Below are positions 17,425 to 25,872 of a stretch of 64,000 nt of DNA, piece after piece; the first letter of the stretch is position 1; every line of letters starts with the position of its first letter. The notes under the pieces are model-generated. The model was given only the letters and a program-made list of their open reading frames with translations. It was not told the DNA's origin and ran no database searches. Source of the DNA: Lacihabitans sp. CCS-44 (GTDB lineage Bacteria > Bacteroidota > Bacteroidia > Cytophagales > Spirosomataceae); NCBI RefSeq assembly GCF_024343735.1, contig NZ_RJUE01000003.1, forward strand, positions 62,001-126,000. The letters are read 5' to 3'. Made by a program: the position numbers and the translations under genes.

Positions 17425-18523
17425 ATTTATCAGCTTCATATAGATTTTCGTACTTCCAAAAAAACCAAAAGCCCGACAAGAGAAATATACTGCTTAGGAG
17501 CAGGATTGGGGTTTTATACATGACCGAAAGCAATATCAACACAAAACCAAAAAAAAAGTATTGCATTTTAGTTTCATCAGTCAGTGTCTTGAAATATTGA
17601 AAACAATGAATAAAAATCACACTGCTGAGTAAAAAAACTATCCATGTAATAATATATCCAAAACCAGCCAAAGAACGCCCTCTAATAATAAAGAGGTAGA
17701 TTTCGGGGAGGAGAATTATTAAATATCCGCAAATCAACATCGTTATTTTAAACCAAAGACCTAAAGGTAAATTTCGAAAAGTCAGAAGGTTACTATTCTG
17801 AAAATAAACATATTGAGAGCAAATTCTGAGATGTGAAACCGAAATAATTATGGCCGAAATACTGAAAAGTCGGTAGTCATAATCGTCTGTGGGAAACAAC
17901 CATATAAAAAACAACAGAAAAAAAACACTAAACACCTTGCTGGAAAGCAGCAAAACTGGCTCTTTGAAAACGAGGTATTTATGGTAGAACAGCAAAGCAG
18001 GAAGTCTTAATTTGAAGAATTTAGGTATTGGCAGATGATAAGAAAACTTAGTTTCAGGATTTTGAGCGATTCTGGTTTGGTAAACAAAAACGCCTATCAA
18101 AATAACAACTAACTGTGTAGTCAAAATAAAAACTACCGACAAAAACTTACCCAACATAAGACCCAATAACACCATAAAAACGGCATATAAAAATGTCAGT
18201 TGGTTGAGCATAAAACTTACATAAAACCAGACGAAAATTCTTTTCCATACATTGAGCAGTTTTAGATCAAACAAAAACCTAAATTCGGGCTGGCTGAGTG
18301 ATCGCAGCACAAATAGATAGGTCTTCAGTCCGTAAAAAACCCAAAGTAAACCCGTATATATCAATAGTTTTGGAGAATTCAGAGCCTGCTTGGCGATAGT
18401 TTGATGCTCTTGACCACTCAAAAAACCGAAGGCGAATAAAATCACTACCAACAAAAAAAGAACATTTTTCCTGTAATAATCCCAAACAATCGCTCTTTGA
18501 AAAACGGCTAATACGGCTTTCAT
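17423..18523 (-). CDS. Multi-pass membrane protein, probable ABC transporter permease
   Basis: 366 residues with about eight to ten hydrophobic segments (for instance VLFLLVVILFAFGFL, LLGLMLGKFLSVVFILTTQL, MQYFFFGFVLILLSVMY). No named permease motif was recognised and it has no substrate-binding domain. Its start overlaps the stop of the ATP-binding gene by four bases (ATGA-type), so it is its obligate partner. Its N-terminal FQRAIVWDYYRKN is a short cytosolic helix. Efflux or export by an ABC-2-like mechanism is inference only. The gene runs into the shared terminator at 17396-17424. Confidence 0.7.
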   Translation of the reverse strand: MKAVLAVFQRAIVWDYYRKNVLFLLVVILFAFGFLSGQEHQTIAKQALNSPKLLIYTGLLWVFYGLKTYLFVLRSLSQPEFRFLFDLKLLNVWKRIFVWFYVSFMLNQLTFLYAVFMVLLGLMLGKFLSVVFILTTQLVVILIGVFVYQTRIAQNPETKFSYHLPIPKFFKLRLPALLFYHKYLVFKEPVLLLSSKVFSVFFLLFFIWLFPTDDYDYRLFSISAIIISVSHLRICSQYVYFQNSNLLTFRNLPLGLWFKITMLICGYLIILLPEIYLFIIRGRSLAGFGYIITWIVFLLSSVIFIHCFQYFKTLTDETKMQYFFFGFVLILLSVMYKTPILLLSSIFLLSGFWFFWKYENLYEADK

Positions 18524-19143
18524 ATTCTTACAATTGTTTTATTATCAACTGCAAAAACAGAATCTATCTTTAGTTTCTCAGGGAGCAGATCTTGGTGAGA
18601 AGAAAGAAAAAAACTTGTCCCTTGTTCTCGCTGAGTTTTAGAGATAATCTCATAAAGTTTATCGATAGAGGCTGCATCAACCAAAATAAACGGCTCGTCT
18701 AAAATTATAAGCTTGGGATTTCCTAAAAAACCCGAAACCAAGGAGACCTTTTTGAGCATTCCGCTAGAGTAGGTACCTATATTGTTTTCCCAGTAATCTG
18801 CCACCCCGAAATGAGTCACTAAATTGTCCAACTGACCATCAGTAGCTTTCTTGGTATAGGCTATAAACTTCAAAATATCTTTAGCTGTGACAAAGTCAGG
18901 ATATTTGGGTTCCGCTTCAGAATAGTTTATCAAAAACTTACAGGCAACTTGGGTTGGTGCCAAACTCTCAAATAAAATTTCTCCCTCAAAAGGAATTATC
19001 CCTGCCAAAGACTTAAAAAAGGTAGACTTCCCAGAACCATTTTTTCCTACAAACCAATGAATCCCTTTTGATATTTCCAGGTTAGGAATGTCTAAAATAA
19101 CATGATTGTTATATTCCTTCTGGAATCGATTAACTGTTAGCAT
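18520..19143 (-). CDS. ABC transporter ATP-binding protein
   Basis: 207 residues. Walker A GKNGSGKST, signature YSSGMLKKV (a variant of LSGGQ), Walker B LIILDEPF and the switch histidine in SSHQ are all present; the Q-loop is less clear. It is a short, single-domain ABC ATPase of the ABC-2 export class. It precedes and overlaps a multi-pass membrane protein by four bases, forming a two-component exporter of unknown substrate. Confidence 0.88.
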   Translation of the reverse strand: MLTVNRFQKEYNNHVILDIPNLEISKGIHWFVGKNGSGKSTFFKSLAGIIPFEGEILFESLAPTQVACKFLINYSEAEPKYPDFVTAKDILKFIAYTKKATDGQLDNLVTHFGVADYWENNIGTYSSGMLKKVSLVSGFLGNPKLIILDEPFILVDAASIDKLYEIISKTQREQGTSFFLSSHQDLLPEKLKIDSVFAVDNKTIVRI

Positions 19144-19232
19144 TTTGCAAGCGGTTCATTAATATTAAATTCAAATCGTTTTGGTCTAAAAATTGCTTTA
19201 CCTATTCGTCAGGTATCCCAAAAATAAGCAAT

Positions 19233-19658
19233 ATGATTAAACTTTTTACCATTTTATTAATAATGGCTTCTACTCTTTTTACTTTCTTATTCGAAGAAAA
19301 GGGCACAATGAAGAATTCCAAAGAGACCGAGCGAAAAAATACCATAGATACTAGTCGACTCTTCTACTATTCTTTTACCAAAGACAAAACCGTTGATTTA
19401 AACTCAAAAGATGGCAGTTTTAAAAATGAAAAACTAGTGGTTTTAAAAGGCACACAAGTATTGCTAGAAGCACCTATTTTCTATGCCAAAGCTCTATACC
19501 TGTGGGAAGGACCTGCGGGTTTTAGATCTTACTCACAAAACGTTTTGCTAGAAAATGTAAATCCTAACCAAAGTGGCACATATACGGTTTCTATAAAGAA
19601 ATCTGGTGGGCTTGAAACTGGTAAAATAGAATTGACAGTATTAGAACATGATTTTTAA
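19233..19658 (+). CDS. Secreted protein with Ig-like domain
   Basis: 141 residues. A hydrophobic N-terminal segment (KLFTILLIMASTLFTFLF) acts as a signal sequence or anchor. The C-terminal half (LYLWEGPAGF, then LENVNPNQSGTYTVSI and a final TGKIELTVLE) has the W and the SGTYT/Y-x-V strand typical of immunoglobulin-like folds. No enzyme motif is seen. Neighbours give no clue. It is likely an extracytoplasmic binding module of unknown partner. Confidence 0.65.
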   Translation: MIKLFTILLIMASTLFTFLFEEKGTMKNSKETERKNTIDTSRLFYYSFTKDKTVDLNSKDGSFKNEKLVVLKGTQVLLEAPIFYAKALYLWEGPAGFRSYSQNVLLENVNPNQSGTYTVSIKKSGGLETGKIELTVLEHDF

Positions 19659-19731
19659 AATAACTAAAACTCGAAATTTAAAACAATATTATTTATACGA
19701 AAAATATTACTTTTGAAAAAAATAAATAAAC

Positions 19732-20067
19732 GTGATTATTCTAAAAGGCATAAAACTTCCCAAAATAAGCGGCATTGCTTTGTGGCCTTTTATCATCCTA
19801 AAACCCAAAAAACCTAACAGAACAATCATAAACCACGAAAAAATTCATTCAAGACAACAACTCGAGATGCTTGTGTTGCCGTTTTATGTTTGGTACGTTT
19901 TTGAATGGCTCTTTCTTCTTATCAAATTCAAAAATACAGACAAAGCTTACAGAAATATTTCTTTCGAAAGAGAAGCCTATGAAAACGAATCCAACCTTAA
20001 CTATTTATTAAATAGGCGATTTTGGCATTTCCTGAGCTACATCAATTCAAATAGTTTGAGAAAATAA
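19732..20067 (+). CDS. Small membrane protein with HExxH motif, putative metallopeptidase-like
   Basis: 111 residues, GTG start at 19732; an in-frame stop lies three codons upstream, and there is no earlier start. Residues 33-39 read INHEKIH, an HExxH-type zinc site (His35, Glu36, His39). A hydrophobic stretch at about 47-65 (MLVLPFYVWYVFEWLFLLI) forms a membrane helix, and FEREAYENE at about 78-86 could supply a third, acidic ligand. Similar compact HExxH proteins occur in Bacteroidota, but no function is known to me. Its end overlaps the convergent hemN end by 21 bases. Whether it is catalytic is not shown. Confidence 0.6.
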   Translation: MIILKGIKLPKISGIALWPFIILKPKKPNRTIINHEKIHSRQQLEMLVLPFYVWYVFEWLFLLIKFKNTDKAYRNISFEREAYENESNLNYLLNRRFWHFLSYINSNSLRK

Positions 20068-21417
20068 CTTTTCTGTTTTTCTATTTTCGCCCAAATATTG
20101 GTCAAATACCATACAGATATTCCTTACAAAAGCTTTTTCTTTAACGATTAGTCCATTTCTCACTAACTCCAAAATACCATCTCGTTCCATCTCCTTGAGA
20201 GCTTCTTTCCCAGCCTCAGAATAAATATATTCCTGCTGTTCTAAAGTCCATTTGGTTTTAAAATTACACATCAAATTCAAAATTTGTTCTCTGATAAACA
20301 AATCCATTTCTGTAAGAATATGTCCCTTGTCTATTGGTAAAATTCCAGCAAAAACAGCCTTTTTATAGACTTCAATATCCTTATTATTTTGACCAAAAGC
20401 TCCCCAAATATCACTAATTGAAGAAGCACCAAGTCCAATCATCGCCCGAGAGGTTTGTGTAGTATAGCCCATAAAATTGCGGTGAAGTTTCTCTTTACTC
20501 ATGGCTTCAAAGAGTTCATCGCCAGGAAGTGCAAAATGATCCATTCCAACTTCGGCATAACCCGCTTGCTCAAAAAGTACTCTTCCAGCTTCATAAAGTG
20601 CTCTTTTTTCGCTAGCAGATGGCAAATCTTCATCTTCAAAACCTCGCTGCCCATTGCCTTTTATCCATGGCACATGTGCATAGGAATAGAATGCAATCCT
20701 ATCTGGCTTAAGTGCCAAAGTTTTCTCAATAGTATTCTTTATTGAACTTAGCTTCTGAAAAGGTAAGCCAAATACTAGGTCATGACTTACTGATGTATAA
20801 CCTATCTTCCTAGCAAGGCTTGTTACTTTTTCCACTACTTCAAAAGATTGAAAACGATGTATAGCCTTTTGGACCATAACATCATAGTCTTGCACCCCAA
20901 AACTTACTCTTCTGAATCCCAAATCATATAGCGTCTGTAGATGTTCCTCAGTTGTATTATTTGGATGCCCCTCAAAACTAAAAGCCTGATTTTTATCAAC
21001 ATTGGCATTGTTTAAAATTCCAGAAAGTAATCTTTTTAAATTTTGAGGCGAAAAAAAACTGGGCGTGCCACCTCCCAAATGAATTTCCTTTAGGGTTGGC
21101 TTTGTCCCCAAAATAGATAAGTATATTTGCCATTCCGCCAATAGTGCATCTATATACGAGGTTTCCACGTCATGGTTTTTTGTTATTCTTTTGTGACAGG
21201 CACAAAAAGTACAGAGACTTTCGCAATAAGGCAAATGTATATAAAGACTCAGCCCATTGCCCATTATTTCCTTTTTGCCGAAAGACAAAACCCCATTTTG
21301 CCATTTTTCTGTGTCAAAATTCTCCAAATCCCAGAAGGGAACAGTAGGGTAGCTGGTGTATCTAGGCCCAGCGACATTGTATTTATCTATAAGGTTTTCT
21401 GTTTGAGATAATTTCAT
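20047..21417 (-). CDS. hemN: Oxygen-independent coproporphyrinogen III oxidase
   Basis: 456 residues from the ATG at 21417. The 11-residue upstream extension was rejected because HemN-type proteins begin near LIDKYNVAGPRYTSYP. It is a radical-SAM enzyme for anaerobic haem synthesis. The cluster motif is Cys65-x3-Cys69-x2-Cys72 with a further Cys74 (HLPYCESLCTFCACHK), as in true HemN and not in the HemW relatives. GGGTPSF and the C-terminal domain DRIAFYSYAHVPW are also HemN features. It overlaps the tail of the HExxH protein gene by 21 bases. Confidence 0.93.
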   Translation of the reverse strand: MKLSQTENLIDKYNVAGPRYTSYPTVPFWDLENFDTEKWQNGVLSFGKKEIMGNGLSLYIHLPYCESLCTFCACHKRITKNHDVETSYIDALLAEWQIYLSILGTKPTLKEIHLGGGTPSFFSPQNLKRLLSGILNNANVDKNQAFSFEGHPNNTTEEHLQTLYDLGFRRVSFGVQDYDVMVQKAIHRFQSFEVVEKVTSLARKIGYTSVSHDLVFGLPFQKLSSIKNTIEKTLALKPDRIAFYSYAHVPWIKGNGQRGFEDEDLPSASEKRALYEAGRVLFEQAGYAEVGMDHFALPGDELFEAMSKEKLHRNFMGYTTQTSRAMIGLGASSISDIWGAFGQNNKDIEVYKKAVFAGILPIDKGHILTEMDLFIREQILNLMCNFKTKWTLEQQEYIYSEAGKEALKEMERDGILELVRNGLIVKEKAFVRNICMVFDQYLGENRKTEKLFSQTI

Positions 21418-21524
21418 TCCAATCAATTTTTGACAAAAATATCTCCTCATAACAGATATATTTTATGATATTTGTCAATCGAAAGATAATAAAAGTACTT
21501 TTTGCATCGATTTCTAATTTATTT

Positions 21525-21941
21525 ATGAAAATAATTATTATCAATGGCCCAAATCTCAATCTTTTGGGCAAACGTGAACCCGAAATATACGGAAGTAAAA
21601 GTTTTGAAGATTATTTTGGGGAATTAAAAGTTGTATTTGCTGATATAGAACTTGAATATTTTCAGTCTAATCATGAGGGATTCATTATTGACAAAATTCA
21701 TGAGGTAGGCTTCAGCTATGATGGCATTGTATTGAATGCGGGAGGTTTGACACATACTTCTGTTGCTCTTGCAGATGCATTGGGTGGCGTTAAAACTCCT
21801 GCGATTGAAGTACACATTTCAAACATTCATGCTAGAGAAGAATTCAGAAAACACTCTTATTTGACGCCAAAATGCAAAGGACTTATTTGTGGCCTTGGGC
21901 TAAAAGGCTACGAACTGGCTATCAGACATTTCACTGCTTAG
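21525..21941 (+). CDS. aroQ: 3-dehydroquinate dehydratase, type II
   Basis: 138 residues from the ATG at 21525, which is in the normal start position (MKIIIINGPNLNLLGKREP); an earlier in-frame start adds about 20 residues and was rejected. The enzyme makes 3-dehydroshikimate in the shikimate pathway. GPNLNLLGKREPEIYG carries the Arg/Tyr active-site region, LNAGGLTHTSVAL the conserved Asn/His loop, and VHISNIHAREEFR the catalytic His and Arg. Length is typical of dodecameric type II enzymes. Confidence 0.95.
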   Translation: MKIIIINGPNLNLLGKREPEIYGSKSFEDYFGELKVVFADIELEYFQSNHEGFIIDKIHEVGFSYDGIVLNAGGLTHTSVALADALGGVKTPAIEVHISNIHAREEFRKHSYLTPKCKGLICGLGLKGYELAIRHFTA

Positions 21942-21981
21942 TTGTTAGGCAATTCATTTTTAGCAAATAGCAATTGAGCAA

Positions 21982-23424
21982 TTATTTTTTGGCAGCCATT
22001 TTCTTTTCATGAAACTCTGCAAAGCCTTTTACATCATCTAAGGGAATACTTTTAGCTAATATCCTCTTCTCGCTATCTAGCAAAAATATTGTAGGGGTTT
22101 TGTAGACATCATATCTTTTTCTGAAGTCATACCTAAGTTTCAAATCTAGGACATTGATTAATTTCTCGGTTTTATATTTTTTAATAAAGCCTTTTGTTTT
22201 TTCTAATTCTTCTTTCATATCTCCTGTTTCATGTGTCCCAGCGTGAAAAATCGCGAAGCCTTTGTCCTTATTTTCTTCATAAAACTTCATCAAATCTGGG
22301 GCATGGTCTTGACAGTGACCACAATCATACCTGTAGAAGTAAACTATGGTGTATTTAGATTTGATATCCATGAGATTTACATCTCTTCCTAAGGTATCTT
22401 GTAGTATAAGAAGTGGCATTGTTTTACCAGTAATAATTGGCTTTAGAATATCTACTCTTTCTTGAAACTTTGCCTTTTGAGTAGCATCAAGCCAATCCGC
22501 GTTTTTGAGGTAATGATTTTCGGCTAAATGCACAAATACACCATCAAGACCTATTACATTAATATTTTCGTATTTATTGCTTAACATCCACAGAACAAAC
22601 CTGTATACATCCTTGTGCTTTTGGGTTAAATGAAGAACTCTATCCGCATCTGCATTAATAGAATCAGTAACTTGATACACCAAATCCTTAAAATACTTTT
22701 CTACCTTGTTTTGGAGAAATGGAGTCCTTAACATTCTTTCGTCTGAAAAATCCACATTATCAAAGAATTTCTTTTTGTAAGTTCTATACATAAATGTGGA
22801 ATCCTTCTTTCCGCTAGGCAGCAATGGCACCTCTGTAGGAAGCTCAGGTTCCATATTGGCTTTTATAATTTTCCCAGCAAACGTACCTTCATTAGTTGTT
22901 ATGGTATTCTTAATGTAAGCATTTACTTCTTGCTGCATGGCTTTCATTTTCTGTCTATTCTCCTCCAAAACCGAGGGTTCCTTGCTGCTTTGAAGAATTT
23001 TTTGAATTTCCATTGCATTTTTGGTCTTTTCGGCCAAATACTTGCGGTAGCTATACAATATCTCGTTTTCTTTAGAGCCAGTAAATTTAACTGTATTAAG
23101 GAAATCCGCAGTATCGGCCTCTATAGTCATCTGAGGTTCCGTTCCGCTTATAAGAAAATCATAATACACTGTAGGAGAGAGTACAATCACATACATTCCC
23201 CCTTGTAACTCTGCCTTTCCTTTAAAGTTAATCACTCCATTATCTGCCTTAGCAGAATCTACTTTAGGAAATTGAGAGTTTCCATAATAGTGAGCCAACT
23301 GTACATTCTTGGAACTTTCAATCCCTTTAAATTTTACTTTTATATTATAGGCAAAATTTTCTTGGGCGTTTGAAAGCACTGAAACTAACAAGCTAACAGT
23401 GAAAAGACAAAATCTACGAAACAT
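21982..23424 (-). CDS. DUF4369-thioredoxin (TlpA-like) secreted protein, copy 1
   Basis: 480 residues. A signal peptide (MFRRFCLFTVSLLVSVLSNAQ) leads to a DUF4369-like N-terminal domain (about 25-120), a middle alpha-helical region (DUF5106-like, about 200-330), and a C-terminal thioredoxin fold whose active site is CGHC at about residue 367 (YRYDCGHCQDHAPDL). It is expected to work in the periplasm or be outer-membrane-facing, as a thiol-disulfide reductase. It is a tandem duplicate of the protein at 23543-24970, sharing nearly all segment boundaries. Divergence is spread along the whole length, so the duplication is not recent. Confidence 0.88.
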   Translation of the reverse strand: MFRRFCLFTVSLLVSVLSNAQENFAYNIKVKFKGIESSKNVQLAHYYGNSQFPKVDSAKADNGVINFKGKAELQGGMYVIVLSPTVYYDFLISGTEPQMTIEADTADFLNTVKFTGSKENEILYSYRKYLAEKTKNAMEIQKILQSSKEPSVLEENRQKMKAMQQEVNAYIKNTITTNEGTFAGKIIKANMEPELPTEVPLLPSGKKDSTFMYRTYKKKFFDNVDFSDERMLRTPFLQNKVEKYFKDLVYQVTDSINADADRVLHLTQKHKDVYRFVLWMLSNKYENINVIGLDGVFVHLAENHYLKNADWLDATQKAKFQERVDILKPIITGKTMPLLILQDTLGRDVNLMDIKSKYTIVYFYRYDCGHCQDHAPDLMKFYEENKDKGFAIFHAGTHETGDMKEELEKTKGFIKKYKTEKLINVLDLKLRYDFRKRYDVYKTPTIFLLDSEKRILAKSIPLDDVKGFAEFHEKKMAAKK

Positions 23425-23505
23425 TATTTATTCTAATTAGATATTAATTTGAAGATTCAAGTTTTGTGCCACAACTATTTAACAAAATGTTAAAAGATAT
23501 ATAAT

Positions 23506-23534
23506 CACAAAAAAAAAGCCAGAATCACTGGCTT
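23506..23534 (-). terminator. Intrinsic terminator after DUF4369-thioredoxin copy 2
   Basis: On the minus strand, the stem AAGCCAG/CTGGCTT with a five-base loop is followed by a T-run (the A run at 23507-23515 in the plus strand). It lies 8 bases after the stop at 23543 and before the start of copy 1 at 23424. Confidence 0.8.
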
Positions 23535-23542
23535 CGAAATCG

Positions 23543-24970
23543 TCATTTTTTCTGAGTCTCAGATTTTTTTTCATGAAACTCTATAAATTTATTAAACTCT
23601 TCTATTGGAATTCGCTTACCAAGAATTCGTTTTTCACTGTCAAGAATGTAACTGGTTGGAGTAGAATAAATGTCAAATTTATTCCTAAAAACGTACCTTC
23701 CTTTGGAATCCCAAAGGTTCCTCATTTTGCCAGTCTTGTAGGTACTCACAAACTTCTTTATTTTGTCCAACTCATAATCTACCGCTACATTTAGCACCTC
23801 TATTCCTCTACTTCTGTTTTCGTCATAATACTTTACAAGTTCAGGAGCATGGTCTTTGCAGTGTCCGCAATCAGGGCTGTAAAAATACACAATGGTATAT
23901 TTAGCCTTTACATTTGCCAAGTTTTGTTCTACACCAAGTGTATCAGACAAAATCAAAGTGGGCATAATTTTACCCGTTTGAATAGGCTTCAAAACATTAA
24001 CTCTTTCTTGAAACTTAGCCCTTTGGGTGCTATCCAACCAATCTGCATCCCTTAAATAATAATCTTCAGCCAAATGAATAAAAACACCATCGAGTCCAAC
24101 TATATCTATGTTTTCATATTTGTTAGTTACCATCCAAAGGACATATCTATATACTTCTTTATTTTTCTTGGAAAGCTTAAGTACTCTGTCCGCATCAACA
24201 TTAATTGAATCTGTCACTTGATAAACCAAATCCTTAAAATACTTTTCTACTTTAGACTGTATGAAAGGCGTACGTAGCATTCGCTCATCTGAAAAATCTA
24301 TGTTTTCAAAAAATTTCTTCTTGTATAAATTAAACAAATAAGTAGAATCTCTCTTTCCATTTGGCAACAAAGGAGCCTCTTTCGGGAGCTCGGGCTCTAT
24401 GTTGGCCTTTATTATTTTGCCTGCAAAAGTTTTTTCATTCACAGTAACTGCGTTTTTCATATAAGCTGAAACCTCTTCTTGAAGATTCCTCATTTTTGTT
24501 TTATTTAACTCACTTGCGGCAGGGTCTTGTTGCGTTTGCATATCTTTTTGAATAGCCATAGCCACCTCAGATTTGTCAGCCAAAAATTTTCTATACCCAA
24601 ACAGAATTTCATTTTCCTTTGTACCAGTAAATTTCACACTTTTAATAAAATCAGTGGTATCAGCCTCTATAGCAAACTCCGACTCAGTGCCACTTATAAC
24701 AATATCATAATATTTAGCTGGAGACAAAACAATTAGATAAATACCCCCTTTAAGAGGTTCCGAGCCCTTGAAGTGTAAAATTCCGTTTTCGGATTTTGCC
24801 GAATCTACTTTTAAATATTGATTATATCCGTAGTAATGTGCTAAGTGAACATATTTACCTGGCTCAACTCCATTGAGTTTAACAGAAATATGATATGCGG
24901 GTTTTTCTTGTGCAAAAGTTGAAACGATAAAAGAGAAGAAAATTAAAACTAGTGGGCCAAATTTTTTCAT
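23543..24970 (-). CDS. DUF4369-thioredoxin (TlpA-like) secreted protein, copy 2
   Basis: 475 residues from the ATG at 24970 (MKKFGPLVLIFFSFIVSTFAQ), a signal peptide cut after FAQ. An upstream in-frame start adds 19 residues and breaks that signal. Same domain order as the neighbour: DUF4369-like region, helical middle, then thioredoxin with CGHC at about 367 (YSPDCGHCKDHAPEL). The two copies share long identical stretches such as VYQVTDSIN and FSDERMLRTPF. Because a terminator separates them, each is probably transcribed on its own. Confidence 0.88.
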   Translation of the reverse strand: MKKFGPLVLIFFSFIVSTFAQEKPAYHISVKLNGVEPGKYVHLAHYYGYNQYLKVDSAKSENGILHFKGSEPLKGGIYLIVLSPAKYYDIVISGTESEFAIEADTTDFIKSVKFTGTKENEILFGYRKFLADKSEVAMAIQKDMQTQQDPAASELNKTKMRNLQEEVSAYMKNAVTVNEKTFAGKIIKANIEPELPKEAPLLPNGKRDSTYLFNLYKKKFFENIDFSDERMLRTPFIQSKVEKYFKDLVYQVTDSINVDADRVLKLSKKNKEVYRYVLWMVTNKYENIDIVGLDGVFIHLAEDYYLRDADWLDSTQRAKFQERVNVLKPIQTGKIMPTLILSDTLGVEQNLANVKAKYTIVYFYSPDCGHCKDHAPELVKYYDENRSRGIEVLNVAVDYELDKIKKFVSTYKTGKMRNLWDSKGRYVFRNKFDIYSTPTSYILDSEKRILGKRIPIEEFNKFIEFHEKKSETQKK

Positions 24971-25033
24971 ACAGTATTTTTTTTGCAAATTTAAAAAATT
25001 AACCAATTTGGTTATATAATTTAACAATTCATT

Positions 25034-25798
25034 ATGTTTTTTGTTCTTTCCAAAACATTTTCATTCCTAGCAAAACCAATCGGAATCTTATTTATTCTTG
25101 GTTTATTCAGTATATCGATTAAAAATCGTACCAAAAAGAAACGCTTAGCAATTGCTTTTCTTGTGATTTTGTATTTATTTTCATGTCCAGCCATAGTAAA
25201 TCAAGTGATAAAAGCCTATGAATTTCCCACTTATGAAATTTCTGAGACTAAAAAATATCAGTACGGTATTGTTCTATCTGGAGGACTTGTAAACGAATCA
25301 AAAAGTATTGGCGATAATATTTATTTAGGGTCGCAAGGAGATAGACTCTGGCAAACCGCAGAACTATATATGGCTAGAAAAATTAGCAAAATAATAATTT
25401 CTGGAGGGGATGGCTTTAACAGAATCGATACAAGAATTCCGACCGAAAACGACAAAAGCAGAGACTTTTTATTAAAAGTGGGGGTAAATCCTGAAGATAT
25501 TATTCAAGAAAAACGAGCCGTAAATACACATGAAAATGCAAAATTTTGCAAGTTGATTTTATCAAATTACAATGAAAAGGTATTGGTTATTACATCGGCT
25601 TTCCATCTTAAAAGAGCTATTGCATGCTTTGAAAAAGAAAAACTAAAAGCCGATTGGTATGCCACAAGCCCAATTTCTGATACATATGGTTTCAAAATAC
25701 AAGACTTAATCCCTTCTTCAGACACCTTCAATGATGCAGAGACCATTGTAAATGAAGCAGTTGGACTAATTGTATACAAAGCCATGAACTTTATTTAA
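25034..25798 (+). CDS. DUF218 (YdcF/ElyC-like) membrane protein
   Basis: 254 residues. Two membrane helices at the N-terminus (IGILFILGLFSISI and RLAIAFLVILYLF), then a DUF218 domain beginning YGIVLSGGL and continuing with ISGGDGF, NTHENAKF and VLVITSAFHLKRA. The same architecture is found in ElyC/SanA-type proteins linked to envelope (peptidoglycan or enterobacterial common antigen) homeostasis. Its head-to-head upstream neighbour is the DUF4369 gene. Biochemical activity is unknown. Confidence 0.85.
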   Translation: MFFVLSKTFSFLAKPIGILFILGLFSISIKNRTKKKRLAIAFLVILYLFSCPAIVNQVIKAYEFPTYEISETKKYQYGIVLSGGLVNESKSIGDNIYLGSQGDRLWQTAELYMARKISKIIISGGDGFNRIDTRIPTENDKSRDFLLKVGVNPEDIIQEKRAVNTHENAKFCKLILSNYNEKVLVITSAFHLKRAIACFEKEKLKADWYATSPISDTYGFKIQDLIPSSDTFNDAETIVNEAVGLIVYKAMNFI

Positions 25799-25825
25799 AT
25801 ATTTAGCAATTTATTTAAATAAAGT

Positions 25826-25853
25826 TTAAAAATAAAGACCTAAAAAAGGTCTT
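25826..25853 (-). terminator. Probable terminator of pfkA
   Basis: Six-base stem AAGACC/GGTCTT with a TAAAAAA loop between 25835 and 25853. On the minus strand it is followed by a T-rich stretch (TTATTTTTAAA). It lies 20 bases past the pfkA stop. Confidence 0.6.
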
Positions 25854-25872
25854 CTATACAAAATACATTAAA

